Source of the DNA: Polydactylus sextarius
Lineage: Eukaryota; Chordata; Actinopteri; Polynemidae
Assembly (NCBI GenBank): GCA_016801845.1
Contig: CM028919.1
Location: 13,949,501 to 14,013,500 of the forward strand
Reading direction: 5' to 3'
Length of the DNA: 64,000 nt
Positions within the stretch are counted from its first letter, which is position 1; each line of letters starts with the position of its first letter. This document shows, piece after piece, positions 1 to 12,600 of this stretch. A model generated the notes under the pieces. The model did no database searches. It had not been told where the DNA came from and saw only the letters and a list, made by a program, of their open reading frames with translations. A program made the position numbers and the translations under genes.

Positions 1-506
1 CCCACCAGGATACAACCAACATACATTTGAATAACTTAATTGCTTTGTTTTGTTTTGTTTTGTTTGATCAGCTGTTGATCAGCTGAAGTTAATTTATTCA
101 ACCTGCTACTGAAAAAAACAGCAAATATCTCTCAGCATCTCAGAGTTTTACTAAATTATTTACATAAAAGATGAATCTGTTGCTGAAGATGTTGATTTTG
201 ATTGTGCTGCTATTTTCACTTCACAGTGAAAAATGTACAACACAAAGTATGAAAATCAGTGAAACAGAACCAGAGACTGTTTCTCTGATTCTACTTATTG
301 TGTCTTATGTTTCTACTTCAACTACGAGTTTGGTTGGAGATCCTGGTGTGTTATTTTAACCGTGGAGCTGTTCGCCTCAGGCTGAGGTGTGAAATGACTA
401 ATGACTGATTGTTTCAATTCAGGAGAAAAACATTAACTTCCAACACTGTGAAGGACTGTTTAAGGGTAAGTTAATATAACAATTTGTCACTTTCTATGTC
501 CCCTAC
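1..506. other. fermt2 terminal intron, partial
   Basis: This is intron sequence past the exon 14 donor on the minus strand. I see no sequence for the expected last exon (VTVEFADEV...). It holds a (TTTTG)n tract at 44-65 and two near-identical GATCAGCTG blocks at 67-84. A 62-codon plus-strand frame at 171-359 starts like a signal peptide but has no other support. Confidence 0.8.
44..65. repeat. (TTTTG)n pentanucleotide microsatellite
   Basis: About four tandem TTTTG units in the partial terminal intron of fermt2. Confidence 0.9.
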
Positions 507-648
507 CATCTTAATCTCCCAGTTGACATTCCACTGTTTCATGTTGCTGAAGCGCCAAGTCTTAATAGCGTCTCCGGTGCTGGCATCCATCCGAATCAAA
601 CGGTTATAAGTGATGCCGATCAGCTCCTCCCGCTTTCCACCCTGGAAC
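507..648 (-). CDS. fermt2: fermt2 exon 14, F3 with the integrin-binding QW motif
   Basis: The acceptor is CCCGCAG and the donor is GTAGGG. It encodes FQGGKREELIGITYNRL to NVNWEIKM (to residue 620). Gln611-Trp612 correspond to the QW pair of human kindlin-2 needed for integrin beta-tail binding. It is the last exon of this gene inside the window. Confidence 0.97.
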
Positions 649-3600
649 CTGCGGGGAAGAAAATGAGAAGCCACTGAAATGAAAATATGCAGATCAAATG
701 ACCAAATGAGATACTGTCAGCACATAAAACTCAACGTGGATGTGATGGAGAGAAAAGTATAAAGACGCTTCAGCAAATTATTGAACTTTAGTCAACTGTG
801 CCAAAACTCACTTGGCGAGGAAATGAGTGATTCCAAACTCAGGCAGGGACTGCCATGCCTGGATGAAACGCATCTTAGCCTCGATGAGACTCATCTGGGC
901 CACATTCTGGTGGGCTTCGAGGATCCGAGCAGAAATCTGAAAACATAAACATTATACGCTTAATATTTCATTATATGACCCCGTTGTCTGAGTCACCTAA
1001 TACACTAACGTTCCCCAAAGTTAACAAATATATTCACCGTCACCACACTTTAAAACACCCAATGCACCCAGATTCACACACATACCCACTGCATAAACAA
1101 GCTGTGGCTAACTCCATGAAGCCGCCAGCACGCACAGTGTCAGTCAATAACCAGAGAGCTGTCAGTTAAACTCTACTTCACACAGCTAGAAAATAGACAG
1201 ACAAACAAATATAAACCTATGAACACCCTGGAGACGCAGACTAAGGTTAAAAAGCCGAGGGAAGCGCTGAGTGTCTGTGTGAGTGTGCATGCATGTCTGT
1301 GTATCCCTCTACTACATTTCATTTTTAAGGAGCTGGATCTTGATGTTTTATCAGATAATTCAGCTGGAGGAGCAGTGTAACACTGACTTAACTGTCTCAG
1401 ATGATGATTCTGACATATTTCTACAAACCAGAAAAAGTTGGGATAGTATTTTAAATTAAATCTAAAACAGGACAGGGAACTCATTGCTTTTTAATAAAGA
1501 ACTGAGGTGAACTCAATTTTGATTCTTGCAACATATTTAAAAAAGACTGGACCGAAGCAGCCAGACTCACATTCACATTCACATTCACTTGTTCCACAGC
1601 CATGTCTTTGTAATGTGTGTAACAGTTTTGTCTGGTTTCATATTGTCTTGTTGAAATGTGAATGTGTGTCCCTGGAAGAGACGCTGTTTTGATCGTGATG
1701 CTGGTAACAATCAAGACGGTCCTTTTCATCTTCAGTCTAAAGCACATGGTCTCAATTTCTACCAAGAAATACCTGAAATACTGTGTGATGGTCCATCAGA
1801 AACACCCCAGAGAAGTTCTGAACACACTTAATATACGGCTTCCTTCCTTCTGGCGCACGTTAATTTGTGGCTAAAACTCTGTATCGTGCCTGACAGAGGT
1901 TTTTCAAAGTAATCCTGGGCCCATATGGTTATATTTTCTATCAATGAATATATAATGATTATTGATGCAGCAGAATCTGAGGTTCAGCTTGGGTTTGCAC
2001 CCTTTGTGTACTTGAGATTCCTCTGGCGTCTTTCCGTCTTTTAATAATGTTCTTCACTATAAATGATAAATCATCTAAATTATCCAAAAACTTTTCTCAT
2101 GAATTTGTTATTGAACTGGTGATGTTCTGTCCTTCTTTGCTTCTACAGGACAACGATTCTCCCTGAAGCTGCTTTTTGAAGCAGACCAGAAAAAAACATT
2201 AACACTGTCTGCAATGAAACATGAGGCCAAATGAAATTAGACATCACTGTTTAATTTTATAACTGCATGTTCAATACTTTCCCAACTTTTTCTGACGACT
2301 ACTAAAGAGGGAAAATGTGTGAATAAAATGTGAGTAAAATATGAAAACGAGCTAAAAAGAAAAACGTCTCAATGAAATTACAGCTCAAATATAAATGTCA
2401 GCAACTAATTAATGAAGTCAATCACTGTGTTGCTGTTTAGAAGCAGCTGAACATTTGAATCAGTTCAGTTATGTGTCATTTACTTGTCTTGAGCAAATGA
2501 GAGCGATCACACAGAAAATATACACAAACTATCTAAAAGGATGTTATCTACGCTACTGACACTATCAGCTACTATTATGACTACGTGGTGCAGCTACTCC
2601 ATGGTTAGAAGATTTCAGAGCTGACACAATCATGCACATGTCTAAGGTTTTGAAGGCACCAAGTGGACACACAACTCAACTTACCAAGTCCCTGATATAG
2701 CCTGGCTGAAGAGGGGAGGAGGGAGTTGGGGAGAAGGACACAAAGGAATGAAGGAGATTCATACAAGGGGAGAGAAGGAAATGTTGGATAAAGAGAACAA
2801 GCAAGTGAGATCAATGTTGAGGGAGGAGAGAGACAAAAATAACAAGTTGAAGACCATAACAAAAGAAACAAAGTTGGAAGGGGGAGGGGGGTCGTTGTGT
2901 TGTGAGGGTCATGCAGTGTTTGGCAATAAGAGGAACAGTACAGCAGCAATGATACAGTTTATCATATATATTTAGATATTTCAGGTCTACATTTGTTTAT
3001 TCTTTACAGACATTCACAATGAGCCATTAGAAGAATCAAATGGCTTCTCTGTAATTACGCTCTCATCCACAAGATGGTGATAGACACCCAGCAGTGTCCA
3101 TTAGCACAACCAGAATATAGGAGTGTCATGTCACCAAGCGCTAAGAGTTTATTATTATGCCTTCATTATTTGTATGTATTATTATTTATGTATATGTGTT
3201 GATGTAACCAGAGACCACTCTACTCCACATAATCTAAAAATTCCTGATTGTGTGTGTATCCGTCTGGAGCTATGGCCCGGAAGTCTCCTCGGACAAATCT
3301 TGCTACAGGAAGTCCAGTTTAAGGGAGGTGGGGAGGGGTCGCAGTTGACTGAGAGTTAACGGGCTTTTCCCAGACAGTTTTCCCGCGCAGCATTCCCAGG
3401 CTTGGCTCATTTCCTGCTGCCCCACACCCACTACATGACTACACACACATGCACATACTGTACATATGTGCTGCTCTTTCATGTTGTGCCTGGGGACACC
3501 CTCTATCTGACTGGGTTTGAGAGCGAGATTGGAACTGGGCCAGAAAGAACCACAGCGCCAGGCAGACACAGACACACACACCCTGCTGGGGTTATACGCT

Positions 3601-6600
3601 TAAGAAGTCCAAGCACTGCCCCCAGCTAGCCTCTACTGCAGGGCAGCATTCTGCCATGGAGGGTTTTTTCCCACCATTCGTCTTTTTAAAAGAAAACTGA
3701 AACCTGATACTGGACTCTTATTCTAAGTAAAATGGGTCAGTGGACAGTGTAGGGTGACATTTGAGCAGAAAAATCACTGGAACCAAGATTAGACATTATT
3801 TGTTAGTATTTAACAACAACAACAACCCATGAGGGTTTAATAGCCGGCATATAATTCATGCAAGCGATTCTCAAAAGGAACAGTCAATGACAAAATACTG
3901 AGATCTAAAAGGACTGAAACAAAAGCTGAGCAACAAATGAACCAGGGCTCCTGTCTCTTTTAAACACAACACAAACACAACCTAAACCACCAAGTTGACT
4001 GGTCTTAACGGATCAAAGTATATAATATGACCTGGATTCAACTTTATTTGAACATGATACGATTATATTTGTCAATTCATCATCTTTCTGTAAGAGATGA
4101 TGAATCTATTTTTTGTATTGAGTCTATATCTAAGTGATTTCCTGAGAAAGTGAGGCAGCTAGAGAGAGAAGTGAAACTTTGTTTGTTGCTTCTTTAAATT
4201 TGCATAATTCAAACTTTCTGCTGTGCTGAATGTTCATTATGATACTAAGTGTCAAAGAGATGAAGAGCAACAAGGATTTGGATGCTCAGACACGCCTGCA
4301 GATATAGAAGACATGAACATGAATCTTCTGTCTCTTACACTCGTCATGTCATTCATTTCTGTTCCAATAGTATTTCATTCAGTGTTAACAACTAAATATG
4401 AAACACACCCTTCTGGGTCTTTGTGGTGCATCCTTTCTCAACAAGTTTCTGTTTGACATCCACTCTCCACCCCTTAGCAACATCTCTCTTTTCTACAACA
4501 ACAAAACCAGATTGAGTGAGTAAGCTATGGCGAGACAACCCCTCCTCTCGCTTCCTCACACAATTCCAACTAACGCAGCCATGGTGGTCGTGTACTCAGC
4601 TGTTCTAGTATGCACACACCAACCTGTTGCTTACATGCAAATCTGCTGCACACATTGTAGAATTTCCCCAACACGCAAAAGTTCATTCATTCTAATGTTT
4701 GAACAACAAACAGAGATGGTAAAATGTTTGCTGTTGTTTCTCAATTGTGGCGACTCACATAATGTTGTTTGTAGACAAATACATTCTGATTTCTCCTCTG
4801 CTGCTAACTCTTTACCTCCATATAGGACGAGTACCTACTTATTATGTATCGACTGATAACTCAACGGGTCCAGCCTTTCTGTCTACAAGCACAATGAAAT
4901 AAAGTATCTGTTACAATCTAACATGAAGAACTCTATAGTAAGCATGTTGAGTGGTTTGGACGTCTGCTGTCCTGGTTTCCCCTCGGACAGGGAGGGGTGG
5001 GGTGAAGGAACAGAGGGAGGGGGAGGAGTAAAGGGAGAAGTAAAGGGAGGCTACATTCCAATGCAAGACAACCCTGATGCCAGGAGGCGCCCATCTGGGA
5101 TGCATCAAATACTGCTCCATCCTCAACCGACTCATCAAACAAGTAAACAACCTCCCACAAAACACACATTAGACCAGATAGTTACCTCCTTCTGTCTGTC
5201 TCTTCTCCAGCTTCACACGTTACATTAAGCATTACTGTACGTCAACCTTCTAGCATATTGAGCTTGTGTGTTAGAAATGCAGCCTGCATGTCTTACCTGC
5301 TTGTTCTTGTACTTTTTCAGATAGCGTGGGGACACCAGGCATTCTGGGTTGATATCGGTGGTGATGGGCTCGATGAACTGAGGGTCGGGGTTCATGTGCT
5401 GCATCTTGAGGAAGGACAGAATGTTCTGCACCTCCAGGTTGTAAGAGCTGTCGGCCATGGTTTTCCCTTTGGAGGCCAGGCGGCATGCAGCCATCCAGTG
5501 GGCGTACTGTTTCTCCTGGAAGAGAAAGTCAAATGCTGATTATTAAAAACTTGTCAAAGAACGGCAAATGGTAATAAATGATGCAATAACTTGAGTCTTA
5601 CCGTGTCACACCGAAGCCAGATCTCATTCATACCATCAGCCACTGGGATTAGCAACTTGATGTTGAATTTTTGACCCGAGATGTTAACATCTGGAGTTAC
5701 CTCACAACCTGCATGTGTGAAGCCGCAGAGCAGAGTGGAAAAGAAAAAGGACAAAGGTCACAGCCATTCTTTAGATTCACCAGATGGAGATAGCATTCTT
5801 GCAGCAGAAAAAGAAAGCATTACATTGTTGCACGTGCATGAAATGACATGCATGTTTGTTTATGTAAATGTACGGGCGTATGCACCTCTAAGATTCATTT
5901 GGTGAGCAGGTGTCCCATGTGCCTCCTCTTTGCTCTTGTAACAGGAAATTGTGATATCCTTGAATGTGCACCAGTACTGCTTATAGCCCTTCAGCGTCAG
6001 TTTCTTGGGTCTGGAAAATAAATAAGAGATAGAGGATACATGTCATTCTTCACATGGAAAAAAAACTACCATTTTCTTTATAAGTGGTCAAGAGGAAGAG
6101 AAGGGGGGAGGGGAAATCATATGTCAAGGAAGAATGGGTTGGGGGATGGGAGCTTCTCAAGTGCAAAGTCAGCGAGGTGAATAGGAAAGGGGCCAGCGTT
6201 GGACGAGAACATTAACGGAAAACCATTAAAGAGGAAATACCTCTTGATATCATACCCCCCTGATGGTTTATACAGTTTATGAGACAGCCACCCTGGGGGC
6301 CACCTGCCTGTCAACAAAGGCTGAAAGCCAAAAAATGAGCGTGGCCTAAGATATGCCTGGTCCAACTGTAATCACTTCAAAAAACCAAACTGCACACTCA
6401 GCTTGCAAATTTCCTTTAGCAAACAACCTGGGCTATTACACTGATGCAAAACAGGCAACAGATCTTTTGTCTAGTTTGAAAATGTTATTTCCTGATTCTC
6501 TAATAGATTCAACATCTTTTGAATGAAAGCAGGCTTTGCATGCATGCATCCACGCTTCTTACACACAGTGTTTTAAAGTAAATCAGGTTCACTGCATCAG

Positions 6601-9600
6601 GTAGTTGTGGATGTGGACTCACTTGAAGACTTTGACGTGGTCAGCTAGCTCAGGAATAGATGTGATGTCACCCTGAGAGGAAGAGGGAAAAAAGCATTGT
6701 TAGTATAAGCCCAGATGATCATAACATGAAAGAACGAGGACATAACAAAACAATGACTTCTGGAATATATTTTCAATGTCATTAGTCAGTAGAGTATGTT
6801 AAAAGTCCTATTTGCACGGGATTAGTTTTACCTGGTGACATCTGGTAATTTGTACTTGTACTTTACAAATTACAGAAATGGCGCATTTGCACAGGATTAA
6901 AATCACAAACATCCTCTGCAATTACTACCAGATGTCACCAGGTAAAACTAATCCCATGCGAATAGGGTAACATTTGTTAAGTAATATGTTAGAGTCTCAG
7001 TTTCCTCTGATAAACTGTATAAACTGAATTGTCAAGGCGGGGCTGCTGGAACAGCAGAGAGATATATGTTTTCAGCGTAACAATATAAACTGTGGCCTTT
7101 GTGTAGTTTTGTTTAGGTGACAAATATCTCACAGCCCCGACCCTTTGTCAGATGTCGTTTATCATAAATAACAGTGTGAAATTTTGCACATCCAGTAAAT
7201 TTCATTGCCATTTCCCCTTCACAGAGTCAGTGTACAGAGTCCACATAGGTTTCCGCTCCTGTTTAATATCTCTGATGAAAGGAGACGTCATCAACATACA
7301 ATAGAGAGAAACAAAGGACCAGATGCGTGCCAGGCTTTCACAACTTGCGAATATTCACATAATGAATTAAGAATCACAAATGAATGAGAAAAAAAACACT
7401 TTAATATTCCAACAATAAATGTGATGGTGAAGCAAAGTTTCTATACCAGTGTGTTGGACGTCTTCCCTCCTTCCAAAGTAATCTCCAGGTCTGACAGGGC
7501 TGCATCCACCTCATCCACCTCCTTCTCACTGTTATTCATGTGGTTGTCTGAGGCCATGATCGACAGCTTGTTGATGTGGTACTGAGGAGAAAGAAAGAGA
7601 AGTCCACAGGTTCAATAACGTTTGAGCATTAGTTTTTACATTTAAAGCATTTAAAGTCTGGATGCTAGTCGGAGCAAAGTGTTGTGATTAAAAAATGTTT
7701 CTCTCCATCAGATTTACTGAAGCCTTCCCAGTGAAAAACCATTCAGAGACTGACCCTGCAAAATAAAAGCAGAGGGAGTTGTAGCCTCTGTAAGACTCTT
7801 AGCAACTCTAAACTACTCCAACACCTTCGTCAACAGTTTTTCTGATTTCCCACTATGTGTGCTACTGGTGCATAAACCCTATAACTCTGTATTATAAAAG
7901 GGAACAGGTCTGTGATAATTACCATATAAATACTTTAACACTTGTTGGTGTTTATGTCAGCAAGTGGTGCCAGTATGGACCATTGAGTTTACCAGTGATG
8001 GAAGAATGTCTTTGAAGATGAGAAGACAAGTTTTAGGATGAAGGCTGAAAAAAGAGATTGGTGATGATGATTCATTGAGAAAAATAGTTTAGACAATGTG
8101 TTCTCAGCAAGTCTTTGAGTCGTAACAGCCCATAAAATTGTTTTTACTGGGAACATATGTGCAACTCAACCAATCGGATGTGATCCTGAGTTCTTCTAAC
8201 AATGGAGACACCAAAGTATCACGATGAGACCATTATTGAAAACCTGACCACGGTTTCCTCTAAGTGTGAGTCACAGACACTAAATACAACTTGTTGACAA
8301 ATGGTATTTATAATGTCAACCCATCACCAACCCCCCACTAATATATTAACGAACAGCTGTTGAGAGAGAGAGAGCGATACAGAGGCAGAGACAGACAGAG
8401 ATATGTGAGGTTTCAGCCAGCTTAAGTTACAGAATGTCGGACAAAGGGCTCTTGATGACACTCCATTCCTCTGCCTCTTTCACTCTCAAAGTCTTTCAAA
8501 ACTTTCAACACTGACCGGATTATTTCTTGTTTGTTTGTATGTTGTGTCTGTGTCTATGTGAGTAGTTGAGCAACTGTGTTTATCTGCCAAACTTGTGCCC
8601 CAAGTCTTTCCCCAGGGCTGCGTGACTGTGAGGTCCACGTCTGTTTTTGACTCCTGATTACCTCATTTCTATGTACCCCCCAAAGAGAATCTTCCAGGTA
8701 ATACTTACATACTGGCAGAAGCCAGTAACATACTGGAAGTGGACAATCACTGCTCTTTATTTAGACCCTGTCTACCCGCTCTCAACGGTGAAACCTAAGC
8801 CAAAAACATTGAGCTCATACTACCCAGCTGAAACATAGTAGTAGCTACCAAAGTGCTAACAGACAGGTAGCGACAGAGTAGCTGCCAGCTTTAACACCCA
8901 ACTCAGATTAGCATCTCTCTTAGGAAGAGTAACAAGAAACCAGTTAAGTGTAATTATAACCGGCTAGATGAAACGCACCCAGCACCTCAGAGTGTAAAGG
9001 GGCTTTTAGAGGAATGTGAGTGGATCTATGAGACTGTGTCTTCCTGGGGTGGTCTGGACTCAGGCATTGGGTTCTGTGGCCCGAGATGCTCTATAATTAC
9101 CCTGGGGGTGAGGACAAGGTGGCGTCCCTAGGTCTTGGCCCCCACAGTTTATGACGGTCAGAAATAGCAGGGGCACCACCCCCAGACTGAAGGGGGCAAC
9201 ATGAGGGGGCAATAGGGGCTCACATCTGTATTATGTCTTCCACTGATCCCCATTCAACCCACTCTCGTCATTTCTCTTTCTTCTTATCCTCTTAACCTAG
9301 TTTTGAAAGAGATAGTGCGTATCTAATGCCACCTGTGTCTTCTGTGTCAAGTCCAGGCAGAATTTACTCCATCATGTGAAGCTTGAGCCTTCGTCCAACA
9401 TACAAACGTGCTTAAAATCCTGTGGGGTTATTGAGGGAATTTATAGTTGGAACATTTCACTGGTACGGTTTTCCAGGTTGCTATGAATTGACAAAAACAT
9501 TGTAATTAATTCATTAACGTAATAATATATACACTATAATTTGAATATAATAATTTTAGCTCATATTTTTTTATATCTTGGTCACAATGACTCACTAAGC

Positions 9601-12600
9601 TTCACGATGACTCACAAGGTTTCATTTCCAGGCAATCAAAGTGACACTTTACTCTAAGTGTTTAGCTAAGTAAGTACATTAATATCACCATAGCTAAATG
9701 TAATTAAATACTCATAAAGGATTTTTTCTGTTTAAAAGGAAAATGACTCCAATTTTTAAGCTGGCAATGTGTCAAAAATAAAGTGATTGAAATCAAAGCC
9801 TTCTGAGTAACACAGTGGGAATGAGTGTGATGATGTCCCCATTAGCTCATTCTGAAACAGTATACAATAGCCAAGTTGAAGTATGCATGCTGCAGCAGAA
9901 CTGGCTGCCATATGGCTCAGCTCTGGGCTGGAGGCCCATCCAATTTATTAGCTTGTGGTTAAGAAGGAAATGTGCCCCTTACCCAATGAAAAGACAAATG
10001 CAAGGTCTTCACATTTCATACTGACAAAACAATGCTGAGGCAGGAAAATTAAGATCAAGCACAGACACCAACAGACAGACAGTCTTTTTTTTACCTGCAG
10101 GGCAGCAAACATCATCATTTCTTCCTCCGTGCATTCAATTTCCTCCAGCAGGATAGCCCATTTGGCCTGTTCATAGAGCTGGTTCACTCTGATGGCATCA
10201 TACTGTGGATACGTACACACAAACAGTAAATACATGCAGTTCATGTTCTCAGCAAACAACCCGACTAACTGCTGAGGTAAAGTCAAGTTAAAGTAGTGTT
10301 TTGTCTGTGGGACTTACCTTAGGGTTGAGATCAAAGAAACTGTGGTATTTAAACCTCAGCAGGAGCACCTCGTTCTCCTTTACATCCTGCTCCATCAGAG
10401 ACCTGGACGAGTCCAACCACCTAAACAGACAAATAATGTTGCTAGATAAAATACATATAATGTGTTTTAAACCAACTCCTCCTGGAGAAAACGTAGCCTC
10501 TTGTTTCTGCTTTGATCAATTACTCATCTCTAAAATATTCTACAATTCACCACAGTATTTCTGACTACCAGCAGTTTAACCAAACCACCGAACCACTGAG
10601 TAAAGTTCATCTCACCCCTGGTTGATTTTGGCTTTGTCCAGCAGGGACTGGGGCTTGTAGAGTTTGGCCAGGATGTCTGGTGAGGAGATTGGCTGGCTGA
10701 CAGCGAGGATGCTGGGATTGCCCTCAGACAGGGGGCTGTCCCCGAACCATGCAGTGGTGGGTGACAGCGGGCTGCCGTCCCTGGAGTCGTAGGTGGGGGT
10801 CATAGTCTTGCTGTACAAGCCTGGACTGGAGTAGATGCTCCCTGAAAACACAAAGTCATCAGTTAGTTCCTGTAGTGATTAACTGGAGAAGACACACACA
10901 GCGGAATTTATTTATCCATTAAACATCATCCAATTAAGTGCTTAGTCATGAATATAACATTAAAAACAGTTCAAAGGAAAAAAGGGTGAGCACCTTTTAA
11001 AAAAGCACACACACTTGCAGCCTAGCCAGGCCAGCTAGCGGTCAACAACACCATGTGACTACCAGCCGACACTGCAGATGAGTGACTTGAACAACTTTGT
11101 CTTGCTGATGGTGGAACTGATGTGGATCAGCATGCACATGATGCACTACACGATCAGGGTCACTCGCTTACTCACAGTCAAAAAAAAAAAAAAAAAAAAA
11201 AAACTGCTGGAATGCACTGCACACAGCAAACTACCTCATAACTTGCAACAGAGAGAGAGAGGGGAGTGCAAAGATATGGGAGGATGATGTGTCACATTTT
11301 TTAATATGATTTACTTGTATATTTGTGTTTTAATTTCTCAATTTACTATTTTGTCTATAAACATATGCAAGCCACCAAAGTGAAGCTGTTTGCATTTCCT
11401 GTTGGCCGGCCTCATGGAGTATTTTTGGCCCCACACCCCTCCACTCCCTCTCTCCCTCTGTAGGGCCTAGGTCAAGAAGCAACACTGGCTAAACCTCCAA
11501 ATCCCTTCTGAAATCAGGAAGTATGCTTGGTTTGTGTTTGTGAGTGTGCACATGTATGTTTGTGTTTGTGAGCTGAGGTCATGAGAACAGGGTGCAGGCT
11601 TTGGCCACCCATCCCTTGTGGGGGAGGGGTTTTTTTATTTAGTGATTCAAGGTTTTTCTCCGAGCTCGTCCGGTCAGGGAGAGTACTCCCATCTTGACTG
11701 GGGTCTGTTCATCCCATAGATCCAGAGACCCCAAGTGAGAGGTAAAAGCTGGCAGGCCATTAACAACACAACTAGGCTTCCTCCATCCTGTTTAGGGTCT
11801 CTCCAATAGAGGCAAAAAAGCACAAAGAATGTTCACAAGAATGTTAACATAACTTGACTCCTTAATGCTCCACATTGGCAGTTCATAGACGGCTTACATG
11901 GATGGAGCTGGACCACCATGGGCTGTTAAGACTAGAAGTAAACCACACGCGGGCTGGTAATAAATGAAAGTGTCTCTAGTGAATTCGATTTTTACACAAA
12001 GGTTCTGTGTGGGCGATTGGCTGCTGTATGTATGTGAGATTATGGTCAAATAAGCACAGTTCTTATTTCTCAATTTCTATAACTTGTAATAAAATAACAA
12101 TAAAAGATGTAACAATGATTTATGTGCGACTATCAAACTAACCAAGACTTTCAAGGGCCAAAAAGTGATGAGCTATCTTAAAAACCAGCCAGCAGTCACA
12201 GTGAGCAGGCCTGTGAGCCTTCAGCTAATTTCTAATGAGAGACAAAGCCTTCACATCATGTGACCTTTCAAATCAGCTGACTCTTTGAAGAGCAGTCAGG
12301 TGACTTGGCTACCAGTTCCAAAGGTCACAGATGTCATGTGACCTCAACACTCCAGCTGTGGGGGGTGGGATGTATGGAGGAAAGGGGAGGCAACGGTGAG
12401 GAAGCAGTGCTGAAGAGTAAAGGACAGAGGAAGAGGAAAGCTTACCTTTGACAGGTCCGATGTATATTATCTCAGAGGCTAGGATGAAAACAGAAAGAGT
12501 AAGAGAAAGACAGGAAAAGACAGGGCAGGAGAGGAGGGAAGAAGCGGAATAGGAAACAACATCAAGTGGACAGATTTAAGATATTGAAAAACTCTACAAG

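Noticed and set aside
171..359. 62-codon plus-strand frame starting like a signal peptide (MNLLLKMLILIVLL)
   Set aside because: AT-rich intronic DNA easily yields hydrophobic frames; no cleavage site context, homology or splice signal supports it.
3067..3079. Single CTCF-like core CCACAAGATGGTG in a fermt2 intron
   Set aside because: An isolated partial match that lacks flanking consensus; expected by chance at this window size.
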